64,000 nt of DNA from Cryptomeria japonica. Its lineage: Eukaryota > Streptophyta > Pinopsida > Cupressales > Cupressaceae. Location: assembly GCF_030272615.1 (NCBI RefSeq), contig NC_081406.1, positions 191,651,891 through 191,715,890 on the forward strand. Reading direction: 5' to 3'. This document shows positions 25,452 to 36,428 of this stretch, piece after piece (the first letter of the stretch is position 1; the number at the start of each line of letters is the position of its first letter). Below the pieces are notes generated by a model. It searched no databases. It worked only from the letters and a program-made list of their open reading frames with translations, and was not told where the DNA came from. A program made the translations under genes and the position numbers.

Positions 25452-26512
25452 AGCGGTCATATGAACACTACGTGCATATGCAAGCTAAAGTACAGAAAAG
25501 TAAACATTATTTGAAAAAGGATATATCCATAAGTCTGTCGAACGAAGCCCCCAGCGGTATCTGCAGTACACAGTTAGGAACCACACCCTACAAAACACAC
25601 GTTAGATCACAAAATCACCTAATGCTTACTAAGGAAGGTGATGAAAATTCGAGGGTAGCTATATGCCCCCCCCTGTTTCGGCTTGCTAATTTTAGTGAGT
25701 TGAAACAGGGTATCATGTTTACCACTTCGAATTGTTAAAGAATATTGATGACAAATGCTCACAAGAAGATTTGATATGAGATCAAAAACTAATGGAGAAT
25801 CATTTGGTAAGAAAGAGGACTAAATCTCAATTTCAACACAACAAAGAGTGTGAGGATTTGAGAGTTCTCTAACACAAGATGAAGGATGTACATGGAAACA
25901 AAATGCAAAGAGAAGAAAAAGAAAGGAAAAAAAGGCATGAATACACACATTGGTGATCCATGAGTTAGACAAATATAACATCTTCTAGAATAAGACAAAG
26001 AAGAGAATAAGAATGCAATACTTCCTTCTTTTGCGAGGTGAAAGTGATTCTTAATGAAGGATGACGCTCCTTTTAACGCAATCAGGAGAGTGAATTCATT
26101 ATAGATGTATTTTACCAAGTGCAAAAGAGGTTGTAGTCAAGGACTTACACCTCTTGTAAGAGAGAATCCTTGAACAAACAACAAATGCCTACAAGGAATA
26201 ACATCAAGTAATAAAGTTCACACCATCCACGAAATAGGAAAAAAAGTGGATCCTTAGATAAAAATAAGGAAAGATCATTGCCTCAATGAGAAGGACTTAC
26301 ACAATCTTCTAGGGAGAGATTTGGACATAAGCAAAAGAAGAGATATATGAAATCACTCTTGTCCCCATAGGAACAAGAAAATTAGGCTATTATGTTGCTT
26401 CAAAAAAAAAAAATGATTGCACTTGACATTGTACCATCATGAATGACAATGAGCCCCCAGTAAATGAGCTACCAATGTCACATAATGATGAGCAACATAA
26501 TAGCCATTAATG
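25452..26512 (-). other. 3' untranslated region of the nested element
   Basis: About 1 kb of AT-rich sequence without coding potential lies between the ORF stop and the polypurine tract. It contains loose repeats of AAGAGAAG/GACTTACAC words and an A-run at 26401 to 26411. A C-run (GCCCCCCCCTG) lies at about 25665. Confidence 0.6.
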
Positions 26513-29500
26513 TTATTTAAAGACATGATAGATTGAATGAGGTATTTGAATATGACATGCTAAATGCTCAACTATAAGTGAGATAAAAAACATGTATAAA
26601 ATTGAAGAAGAAAAGTCACAAGAACTCTTAGAAGAGGGATAAGTGTAATTTATTAGAGCCTTACCCCTAGAGGAAAGGACTTTATGATGAATAGGAGATA
26701 AAGATTCATAAGTGGATTTAGAAATTTGAAGGGAGTCATAAAGAGATTTGTTCATCGCCAAGATTTCCTTATGAGGGGAATGAGAGTTGATAGAAGTAGA
26801 AGATGATTTAGTTGAAGTGAGATCATCATCACTACTAAATATAGCATTCACATTGAGAGATGGTCTTTTAGATGCTTTAGTGCGTTTGCAGGGATTATAG
26901 CCAAGTCCAAAGGCATAATTGTGAAAATTAGTCTCTAGAGGAACTTTTATCCCTTGTTCATGAGCGCCACAACCATTTCCATGATACCCATGCTTAGCAA
27001 AAATGCGAAAACCACGACCATAACGATCAGCCATTTCAGGAAGAGAAGGCGGTTTTTCATAAGACAAAGAATCAAACTCTTCATAATTAGAGGTGTGAGG
27101 AGAAGAAGTTTGAGAAGCGGCCACAAAATTATTGCTCATAGATTCAGGTAAGACTGATTGATCTCTAGTTTCTTCCTTCTTTTTACCTTTAAGATCTCTA
27201 GGAGGAACCCTATATTCACCTACAAAGGTGGAATTAAAATCAAGAGATCCCCAATCGTCTTCCGCGAGAACCTTCTCAGGATCAAAAGCCTTTTCATGTG
27301 TAGACTCAAGTCCAGAAGGATCTTCTTCAGGAGCTTTAGGCTCATCCAAAGAATTTTGATTATTAGAGGGTGATGATTTATCCATAGGTATCTTGTTCAA
27401 AGAGTCATTACTAGAAGAGGAAGGCTTAGAAGAACTCCCTTTGGAAGTAGATGTTTGCAAACAAGCCTGAAGATTAGTATCGCCTATCAAGGTATATGTC
27501 TTATTGTTATAAATGAATTTAACTTGTCTATGCAATGTAGAGGGGACAACTTGCATACTGTGAATCCAAGGTCTCCCTAATAACAAGTTGTATGTTAAAT
27601 TTCCCGACATAACATGGATAGGAGTAGGCAAAGTAACAGGTCCCACTGTGACGGGTAAGGTGATAATACCTAATGAAGACTTAGCCACATTATCAAAGCC
27701 TCGAATGGGATGAGAGTCAGGCTCAATAAGGGATGTATCCACATTCATCTTATGTAATAGATTAATGCTACACACATTAAGGCCAGAGCCATTATCTACC
27801 AGTGTTCGTCTTATAGCAGTGTCATTTATGATAACCACAATCATCAAGGGATCATATTGTTGTTGAATTTCACTAGTAGGCAACTCATCTTGGGTAAACA
27901 CAATTTGAGCTTTAGGATTCATCACAGAGTTAACCAAAGACACTATATTACTAGATGTATTAGGTGGAGGAACATTCAAATCTTTCAAGGCATCTTGTAA
28001 CATTCCATGATGAGCAGAAGAAGTTTGTATCAAATCCCAAAGAGATATCTTTGCCGGAGTAGTTTTAAGTTGTTCTATGAGATCATAGTCCTTACTAAGC
28101 ATTTGTGAAATACGAGGCGCTTGAGGAAGAATAGGTTGGGAAGGAGGAAGTGAAGTGGGGATAACTGGAGGAGGACTAGGTTGCCTATTGTTTCTTGTGT
28201 TATAGGTATGAGCAACCGCATGATAACTCTCTCTAGTTAGTTGCTTAGCATACTCATAAGGGCTCTTAGAAGAATAACCTCCTTGCACAGTAATAATGGG
28301 TTTCTTAGGAGTGCAAAAAGAATCATTAGCATAACCACCTTGAACCACTAAGATAGGCTTATTTAAAGGTTGAGAATTTTGAGAAGGACAAGCACCTTGG
28401 ACAGTGAAGAGAGGTTTGTTAGGTGTCTCATTCACATGTATCAAATTGATTGAGGATGGTTTAGAGGAATGAACAAAAGTGTTGGAAGAATTATTGATAG
28501 TCTTCTCTTGCACTAAAATCTTATCACGGATTAAATCAATTTTAGGAGAGAGACAAGGGGTAAGCATTGATGTTCTAGTAGGAAGAGGAAAGGTCATATC
28601 ATCCTCTATCATCAAAGGATCTACATGGGGAATAAACTCTCTAGGAGAAGGATCAACACTACTCTCTAAAGTCTCACTTTTGAGAGGGAGATCTTTGAAA
28701 GAAATGTTAACCATCTTGCTTTGAACTAGGGTTTCCTTATGAGTAGAACCAAGTTGAGGAGAGGGAGATGCTTTATTTTTAGAGGGAGAATAATTGAGAT
28801 TCAAGGAAGGGGAGAAACTATCAAGGGAGTTACCAATCTTGATTTCATCCCCTTTGGCTAGGGGTAGAGAATAATCTATACCTTCTTCTAATGGTTCATC
28901 CCAAATAGTGAGGTTGTTGAAAGGAATGTTTAAAGTATTGTCAATTTCGGGAGAGGAGATAACATTGTTTATTAATTCTTCATCCTTAGGAGGGAAAGCA
29001 TCAATAAATGTGTTAAACTCATCCTCTTTCCTCAAAATATGTTCAATATGATCTTTAGGGGAGAGAGAATTAAGGAAATTGCTTATTATTTCATCTTCTT
29101 TCTCTAAGGGATGCTTATGGGTAAGACAAACTTTAGGAGAAGGGTAAGCATTTATCATTAATTCATCATCTCTAGTGGGAATTTTGTTGGAAAAGGAAAG
29201 GCCATCACTAGGAAATGTAGGGATAATGTCATCTTCTTGCACACAAGGATCCTCATGAAGGGAGCATTTTTTAGGAGACACAAAGGCATCAAGGGCATCA
29301 TCCCACAAAGCATGATCATATCTATTAAAAGGTTTATATTTTGATTCAAAAGGAGATATTTCCTCATAGAGGGGATTATTGAACACAACCATGTTACTAG
29401 ATTCAGTGGAAGAGTTGATAGGAATGTACCCTTGAGAGGAACCATTTGACTTATCTTTCTCATCACATCTAAATGGCATAGTAACAAGGTTTATGAGTTT

Positions 29501-29608
29501 TTGGTAAAATGAAGGTTTGGTATATTTAGGTTTCAAAAATTCATCTAAAGCTTCATCTAACTCATAATCATCACAAATATGATCATCTTGCAAATAAAAA
29601 TCTAACAT
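26513..29608 (-). CDS. 1031-aa protease and G-patch-like protein of the nested element
   Basis: This is one uninterrupted ORF, unlike every other element gene here. Residues 1 to about 390 are acidic with repeated (K/R)EDE(I/F)xxxF-like segments. About 397 to 446 hold three repeats of the form KP(L/I)xxVQG(A/G)(C/Y), followed by a basic YNTRNNRQ stretch. A retropepsin-like domain follows with RRTLVDNGSGLNVCS (Asp at about residue 605) and YNLLLGRPWIHSMQVVPSTL, matching the protease of the surrounding element closely. Residues about 858 to 905 (KHGYHGNGCGAHEQGI...FGLGYNP) are G-patch-like. No capsid, zinc-knuckle, RT or integrase motif is seen. It could act in packaging or processing in trans; its biochemical role is unknown. 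Confidence 0.85.
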   Translation of the reverse strand: MLDFYLQDDHICDDYELDEALDEFLKPKYTKPSFYQKLINLVTMPFRCDEKDKSNGSSQGYIPINSSTESSNMVVFNNPLYEEISPFESKYKPFNRYDHALWDDALDAFVSPKKCSLHEDPCVQEDDIIPTFPSDGLSFSNKIPTRDDELMINAYPSPKVCLTHKHPLEKEDEIISNFLNSLSPKDHIEHILRKEDEFNTFIDAFPPKDEELINNVISSPEIDNTLNIPFNNLTIWDEPLEEGIDYSLPLAKGDEIKIGNSLDSFSPSLNLNYSPSKNKASPSPQLGSTHKETLVQSKMVNISFKDLPLKSETLESSVDPSPREFIPHVDPLMIEDDMTFPLPTRTSMLTPCLSPKIDLIRDKILVQEKTINNSSNTFVHSSKPSSINLIHVNETPNKPLFTVQGACPSQNSQPLNKPILVVQGGYANDSFCTPKKPIITVQGGYSSKSPYEYAKQLTRESYHAVAHTYNTRNNRQPSPPPVIPTSLPPSQPILPQAPRISQMLSKDYDLIEQLKTTPAKISLWDLIQTSSAHHGMLQDALKDLNVPPPNTSSNIVSLVNSVMNPKAQIVFTQDELPTSEIQQQYDPLMIVVIINDTAIRRTLVDNGSGLNVCSINLLHKMNVDTSLIEPDSHPIRGFDNVAKSSLGIITLPVTVGPVTLPTPIHVMSGNLTYNLLLGRPWIHSMQVVPSTLHRQVKFIYNNKTYTLIGDTNLQACLQTSTSKGSSSKPSSSSNDSLNKIPMDKSSPSNNQNSLDEPKAPEEDPSGLESTHEKAFDPEKVLAEDDWGSLDFNSTFVGEYRVPPRDLKGKKKEETRDQSVLPESMSNNFVAASQTSSPHTSNYEEFDSLSYEKPPSLPEMADRYGRGFRIFAKHGYHGNGCGAHEQGIKVPLETNFHNYAFGLGYNPCKRTKASKRPSLNVNAIFSSDDDLTSTKSSSTSINSHSPHKEILAMNKSLYDSLQISKSTYESLSPIHHKVLSSRGKALINYTYPSSKSSCDFSSSILYMFFISLIVEHLACHIQIPHSIYHVFK

Positions 29609-29746
29609 TTTGAAATTGCATAAAATTTAAACACACAATGCAAAGAAACACACTTTTTTTTTTTTTTTTTTTAATGAAAATGAAATGAAAACACACTAAA
29701 TCTAGATCTAGATCTAACAAATGCAATGCAAGAGGAAGCAATGATA

Positions 29747-29766
29747 GATTCACGTCGGGTTCACCA
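29747..29766 (-). other. tRNA-Trp primer binding site of the nested element
   Basis: On the minus strand TGGTGAACCCGACGTGAATC lies 5 bases after the 5' LTR. It is identical to the first 20 nt of the surrounding element's primer site, after which the two diverge. Between here and the ORF are an A-rich run (T23 on the plus strand at about 29651) and a tandem TCTAGA-type palindrome at 29700 to 29715. Confidence 0.9.
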
Positions 29767-29771
29767 AAATG

Positions 29772-31501
29772 TGTAGGGGAAAAAGCGAGACTAGGTTAAC
29801 ATGCCCTAATCCTACCTTTTGACACACATTACGGAATATGAAAGAGCCTAGAGATATCGCACAATTGGCTACTTCTTTTTGTGAAAGAGAGAGCCACAGG
29901 ATATCTATTAGGATTTCTATTCCTTTGTTGAAATTGGAAGATCAAATGATGCAAGTTCAATCCCTAACCTCAAAATGCAAGTAGGAACTAATGACAAGAT
30001 TGCAGAATTGAACTTAAATGATGGAAAGCTGTAAACACAAGGATAAGACAAGAATGAAAATGCGTACCCGGAGTTAAAATCTGACTGAAAATGTTCGGGA
30101 TGGGGGCGCGAGCGCCACTGTCCCTATTCTGCCCTTGAAACTGCTCCAGAAACTGCTGTTTTTGCACTTTGGAAAAAGTTGTCAAAAATGCTGAAAATGT
30201 TGTCGGACCAGGGCGCCCAGCGCCCCTGTCCCAGGGACCAGGGCGCCCAGTAGGGATCAGGGCGCCCAGAAGGGACCAGGGCGCCCAGCGCCCCTGTCCT
30301 GGCAGGACCAGGGCGCCCAGCGCCCCTGTCCTGGCAGGACCAGGGCGCCCCACGCCCCTGTCCTGGTCTTTTTCTCTGAAATTTGGTGGGAAGGTCGGTC
30401 TCAGTCTGCTTCTCCCGGATCTGCAACCTGCGGCGTCGTCCGAGTCCCGAAACCTGCACTTATATCTGAAAAGGTGTTTGGGCGGCTATATAGGGTTTTG
30501 CCTTAGTCAAACCCCCGCTTCAGTGATTTCCACCTCCACAAATAGCCAAGTTGTATTGTAAAATGTATTGTGTGTGCAGACCTAGTGTGTGTGCAAGGTC
30601 CAAAATGCAAGAAAGCAAACTAGAGCAACCTAGAAAGTAAACCCTAATTGCTTGTAAATGATAATGTAAATGCTCTAAATCAAGATACAAAGTGATCTAA
30701 AGCATGAATAAAGGATATATTGAAGCTTATGCAAAGACATGAAAACAACATGAAATCATACCCAACCCTCAAGGGAGGAGTACAAGCCAATCTTCAGTCG
30801 GTAATTTCCTATTGTTCTTCAATGTCTTCCAAGCCCAAAGTGGATGAATGAATTTGATAAGTGCTTGATAGAGGAATGTTGAATTTTGTTGAAGTCTTCA
30901 AAGATCTGCTCTTTCGCTGCATAGAAGGTCCTTGAAAGCCAAAAATCCCATCCTTTCCAATGAGGAAAGAGAGCTCTTATGTATGAAACCCTAGGTTGTA
31001 AATTCGTATTTTGGCCGACCTAGAGATTGAATGTCCCGCCAATTTCTTGGGGTTAAGCTTTATTTTATGATTGGATCGTGCTCCCAAAATTTCGGGAAAA
31101 ATGTCCGGGACCATGTTGCACGGGCGCCATGGTCCCGACAACTTTTCACCAAATTTTCAGGGCCGTCAGATATGATGATTTTAGAGAGAATCCCGAAGTT
31201 ACAGGTGATTTCGAGATGTTTTGACCCCCGAAATCAAGCCCCCAAGTTCAAAATAGGACCTAATTAGGGTTTTTGATTAAATGATGTATTGGAAGAATAA
31301 AATGAAAGGGGCACACTTTAATGAAAGGGCCCAACTTTATGATATGGGAGATGATAAAATAGGACCTTAGACCTAATTAATTTAATTAATTAAGTGCTAA
31401 AGGGGAAATGCAATGCAAAATGCAAAATGCGCCAAGGCGGGTGCTAAACTAGGTGTGAAATTGTACCACCCTAGCAAGTGCGTACAATTTACGACGCTAC
31501 A
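29772..31501 (-). repeat. 5' LTR of the nested element
   Basis: This 1730-bp LTR reads TGTAGCG to CCCCTACA on the minus strand. GC-rich subrepeats lie at about 30207 to 30366. It differs from the 3' LTR by scattered, mostly transition substitutions and one extra subrepeat unit. Confidence 0.95.
30486..30493 (-). promoter_or_regulatory. Candidate LTR TATA box (CTATATAG)
   Basis: The minus strand reads CCCTATATAGCC about 1 kb into the 5' LTR, just upstream of the GC-rich subrepeats. The sequence is palindromic, and position alone suggests a promoter. Confidence 0.3.
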
Positions 31502-31502
31502 A

Positions 31503-32715
31503 TCATGTTCGACTCAATCCAAAGAAATGTGTCTTTGGAGTAACCTCAGGGAAGCTTCTAGGATACATTGTCTCAAGTAAAGGGATTGAAGTAGATCCAA
31601 CAAAAGTCAAAGCAATCATGGACATGCCACCTCCAAGGAACATCAGTCAGTTAAGGACATTACAAGGGCGGCTACAATCCATCTGAAGATTCATTGCACA
31701 ACTGGCAGATAAGTGTCATCCCTTTACACTTTTTTTACACAAAAACATCCACTTTCAATGGGATGTTAGATGCCAACAAGCATTCCAAATGCTCAAGGAC
31801 TATCTCATGAATACACCGTTGCTAATCCCACCACATCCTAGTAGACCTCTATTGCTCTATATTTCAGCTACCAATACGCCATTAGGAGTATTGTTGGCAC
31901 AACACAATGCAGAAGGGAAAGAGTGTGTATTTTACTACATCTCTCACACACTAGTAGGCTATGAACTCAATTACACACCTATTGAGTGAGCTTGCTTAGC
32001 AGTAATCTTGGCAGCCACTAAACTGAGGCACTACATGTTGATGCATAGAGTACAACTCATTGCAAAGATTGATCCACTAAAGTACTTACTCAGCAAAGCA
32101 ACATTGACAGACTGCTTGGCCAAATGGGTGATGATTTTGAGTGAATTTGACATTGAGTATGTGGACTGCAAGGCTATCAAGGGCCAAGTTATTGCAAATC
32201 AGTTGGCCAATGCACCCCTCATAGGTGATCATCCTCTTGTTTCAAATTTTCTAGATGAAGAGATCTTCATGATCACAACAACACAACCATGGAAGCTCTA
32301 CTTTGATGGTTCATATACTAGGCATGGCTCAGGGGCAGGCATTTTGTTTATCACACCTCAAGGTGACAACATCCCCTAGTATTACATGCTAACTTTTCCA
32401 TGTACAAACAACATAGCAGAATATGAGGCCTTGATCACAGGACTCAGACTAACCATACAATGGAAATTGAAAGAGCTACAGGTATATGGGGACTCCCAAC
32501 TAGTTATCCGACAATTCATAGACAAATATCATACCAAGGATGATAAGCTCATGCCATACAAACAAATGGTGGATAGTTTAAAAACATCATTTACAACTAT
32601 CACCTTTGAGCAGATACCCAGAGATCATAATAGAGTTGTTGACACCATGGCTACAATTGCATCTCTCTTAGATCTTCCACATAATTCAACACGCTACGAG
32701 TTCCTAGTAGAATAG
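31503..32715 (+). pseudogene. RT thumb, degenerate RNase H and intact-motif second RNase H (pol, continued)
   Basis: The frame resumes with LNPKKCVFGVTSGKLLGYIV and the connection region. A first RNase H-like domain (RPLLLYISATNTPLGVLLAQ, then HTLVGYELNYTPIE and VDCKAIKGQVIANQLA) lacks the usual first catalytic Asp. A second RNase H follows with WKLYFDGSYTRHGSGAG (Asp), NNIAEYEALITGL (Glu), VYGDSQLVI (Asp) and RDHNRVVDTMA (Asp), all catalytic positions present. A degenerate plus an additional archaeal-type RNase H is the hallmark of the Tat lineage. Stops at about 31684, 31987 and 32378 break the frame; the last two fit C-to-T or G-to-A change. The segment ends at a TAG at 32713. Confidence 0.9.
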
Positions 32716-34041
32716 CTTTGGATTCCTACTTATGATATCCCCAAATCTGAGATGATATGTTGCCTTATCAGTTCCGAATCCCCATGGTACGGTGAGTTCT
32801 ACACCTACCTACACGATCACACACTTTCTCCTAACTAATTGAATAACCAATGCAAAACCTTCATTCGCCAAACCGCTTGATACACCATCATTGTTGAAAC
32901 CCTATATTGACGTAGTCTTGATGGTACTCTCCTTCGATGTTTGGAACATGATGAGACAACAAAGGCCTTGGAAGAGGTACATGAAGGAATTTGTGGGACT
33001 CTCTCAAGTGGTCCTTCCTTAGCAAAGAAGATCATGCGCACTAGATACTATTGGCCATCTATGGAAAAAGACTCCTACTATTTTGTCAAAAAATGCAAGA
33101 AGTGCCAAGTTCACAGAGACTTGATACATGCACTGGCACAGGAATTGCAACCAATCACAACACCATGGCCCTTTTGTCAATGGGGGCTTGACCTTGTGGG
33201 TAAAATTCATCCATCTTCATCCAACGACCACAAATTTATCATTACCACCACCGCATACTTCACAAAGTGGATCAAAGTTGTTCCACTTACCCAAGTCACT
33301 GGCAAGTTGATCGCCTCATTCATCCTTAATTACATCATCTACCGGTATGGTGTACCCATGTCTATCATCAAAGATAATGGACTTCCTTTCAAAAATCAAG
33401 ATGATCGTGAGCTCTATGAGAAGTTTCACATCCAACACCGCTTTTCCACTCCCTATTACCCACAAGGCAATGATCAGGCCAAAGCATCAAACAAGAACAT
33501 ATTGAGAATCCTCAAGAAGATAGTCAATGATGCTAGCCATGATTGGCACATTTAATTAAATCCAACATTATGGGCATATCGAACTAGCATTCAAACCCCT
33601 ACATGCATGACTCCCTACTCACTGGTCTATGAAGCAGAAGCCAACCTTCCTATTGAGGTTGAGATACCATTTCTATGGATTTCTTTGCACAATCTGGTAG
33701 ATGATGAAGCATACCGAGTCTCACGTCTTCAAGACTTGGAACTACTTGATGAAAGGCAACAAGCTACATACAACCACCTCAAAGCCTATCAACAACGCAT
33801 GAGAAGAAGCTATAATCATCAAGTTAGACCTCATACATTTGAGGTAGGTGATCTTGTTCTCAAAGAGAATCCTCGTAACCAACCAAATAGAGAACATCAA
33901 GGAAAGTTTGAATCAAACTGGTTGGGTCCATATGTTATCATTGTTGTATTTGGGTCTGAGGCATATCAGTTGGCTACTTCAGAAGGGGAACCACTAGCAA
34001 ATTCGATCAACATCATGCACCTCAAACGGTTTCATACATAA
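32716..34041 (+). pseudogene. Integrase of the Tat-like element, decayed
   Basis: Remnants of the H2C2 zinc finger (HEGICG.......YYWPSMEKDSYYFVKKCKKCQVH) retain both Cys, but the second His is not where expected. The catalytic core shows WGLDLVGKI (Asp), IIKDNGLPF (Asp, normally SDNG) and YYPQGNDQAKASNKNI, where the catalytic Glu of the usual AEASN motif is Lys. The C-terminal part after a stop at about 33553 contains LVYEAEANLPIEVEIP, RSYNHQVRPHTFEVGDLVL and the GPY/F-type WLGPYVI. Stops at about 32713, 32836, 32878 and 32908 interrupt the N-terminus. The enzyme would insert the cDNA; this copy is inactive. Confidence 0.9.
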
Positions 34042-36428
34042 GTTGTACAGAGCATCAGGCTCCAATACATACTAGAAAAAACACCAAAAACATTCAGATA
34101 AAATGTCCATGAAGAAAATACAAAAAAATCAAAATAGTAAAAGAAAAATCATGCATCCAAATGGTGAACAACCACTCCAGTGGCACCTTGGGTAAGTGCG
34201 ATGGTGAAAACCTGGCAAACAGGTGCCACTCGTAAATGTTATGACTCCATTGTCTTTCAGATTTGTTGCGATCACATTCATTGCATCCATTCATCCATCA
34301 TTCAAACCATGGCTTATTATTGATATGCAATCCAGGATAGTACTTCATGCGTCTTGCATCCTGCGTTTTCATAATAAATATCTAAACTGGGGGCAATTCT
34401 CTTAACCTATTGATGGAAATGGATTCTACATTACTTGTGATTGATTAAGTTCTTCATTCAAAACCACTCACAAAATCAAAAAACATTAAAAAACAACTCA
34501 CAAAATCTAAAAACATCACAAATCAATCAAAAACATGGCAACACATAAAATACTTTGTACATATGCATCGCCACAGACATCAAACAAACATTTTGAGCTA
34601 CTCAAATGATGATCACTTATCAAATCAACCAAACAATCAACACAGGTACACACAACTGTCCTCAACAAGGATGCATCCTTCCTTACCAAAACAAAGACAA
34701 GATAACATTTTCTTTGACAAGAAACTTCGGTTTAAGCTATCAAGTACTTGGTCGTTTGATAAGTTATTTATTCATTTATATCAGGTTCCTACGCTACTTC
34801 AGGATATCCATAAGTGATTAGAGTAACCGAGATGGTTCCTAAGTATCGTTTTGTTTTATTGTCTGCGATTTATTTCAATGAAGTTCTGGGGCATGTACTA
34901 ATGGTGTCTATGTGGGAAGCTCACTAAGCTACTTGATCATATGCAAAAATCTAGTCATGGATCACTATGGCTTACTGACTATAGCGTATACCTCGACCGT
35001 CTGCACATGAACTAGAATGGAGGGTCCATATTCTTTTATCTATACTGCTTGCTTACATGTACAATGCTCTAAACTTGGTTCCTACTACCTCGTCCAAGAT
35101 TGATACTACCATGCTCAATGATGAAAAAATAAAAGCACTATGGATCATCATTTCATCTCATCTGTTTATATTGCATTTTGTTGCATATTCCCCATCCATT
35201 TGATCATTCATTATTCATATTTAGGGTTTGTATGTAAGTGTGAACAAGTTAAATACAAGAGGTTCTTTAATGGGAATTGGTCTTGGATACAATCATAATG
35301 GAGTTCTCTGATACATCATCAATGCATCATGCAATTTCTCACCAACTTGCATTCATATCTCATGAATGCATGCCATTATCATTTCATTACATTTTAGTTG
35401 CATCTAAACACATATAGTTCATTATCATTCCATTACATTTAGTTACATGTAAAGGCATCTAGTTCATTATCATTTACTTACATTTTCGATTCATTTAGAT
35501 ATTCATTTAAGCACATTGATTAGTTCATCCCCTTCAGGCATTTAACAATCTCAGATGCATTTATTATCATTTAAGTGCATTTTATTATCAAGAACATTCA
35601 TTCCTTCATGAAGTACATTCACATTCACAACATTTCTTAGGCATTCTTATCATGTTAATTGCATTAAGGTGCAATTATACGTTATTCTTTTTAATTGCAT
35701 TAAGGTGTAGATATTCACTATCCCTTAGTTGCATTTATTTGCTTTGTCATTTCACTTTCATTTATCACTTAGTCATATTTTAAATTATTTAGAATCATAA
35801 ACATAAAAATTTATCTCAACATTTGTTTATTCATTTTATAAGTGCACTCGTTTAAGATCATCACATAAACATTTGAATCTACATTTGTTTATCCATTTTG
35901 CATTCATTTTTAACCCATCTATCAACATTTACATAAACCATTCAATTTATTACATTTCACCTTACAAACACAAGATGCATATCATCATATCATCAACATA
36001 AACACAAGTACTATCTAGTCATCATCATTCATTCATCATTTTGCATACACAGTCATCGTGGCATTACATACATAAAGCATTACAAAAATGCATCATACAT
36101 GAATTAACCTGCATTCACATGTTAGCATCACATTCATAAACATGCATATATAAGTCATAAAATCATCATCATACACATATAGAAATCAAAATCATCTATA
36201 GCATCCATATAAGCATAAATCATAAACCATCACCCTACATAAACCCATACATATCATCAATATGCATATCATCACAAAATATGGGATCTCCTCATATATC
36301 ACATCATATATCATCTCGCAAAAGCATACATGTATCAGAGTACAGTGATGTCAAAAATATATCGGCTACCAAGAGCCATCCAAGTCACAGTCCAAAATGA
36401 CAATGTAACAAAATACATAAAAGCTCTC
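34042..36428 (+). other. Long 3' region, CATT/ATCA-rich low complexity
   Basis: After integrase the element has 2.4 kb without coding potential. From about 35150 to 36320 the plus strand is dominated by CATT, CATTTA, TCATCA and ACATAAA words (for example AGTTCATTATCATTCCATTACATTTAG and its near-copy 60 bp further on), giving a purine-poor, G-depleted strand. Its function is unknown; long 3' regions are usual in Tat elements. Confidence 0.6.

Larger units (their letters stand above)
23739..31501 (-). mobile_element. Nested non-autonomous LTR retrotransposon (protease/G-patch only)
   Basis: Two highly similar LTRs (1698 and 1730 bp) read TGTAGCGTCG...CCCCTACA on the minus strand. They enclose a tRNA-Trp primer site, one 1031-codon ORF and a polypurine tract. 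No reverse transcriptase, RNase H or integrase is encoded. It sits inside the RT of the Tat-like element between 5-bp ATCAT duplications (23732..23736 and 31502..31506), with two extra bases (TA, 23737..23738) at the left junction. LTR differences are few and mostly transitions, so the insertion is younger than its host. Its primer site, polypurine tract and protein suggest the Tat-like family supplies its missing enzymes; that is inference. Confidence 0.93.
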
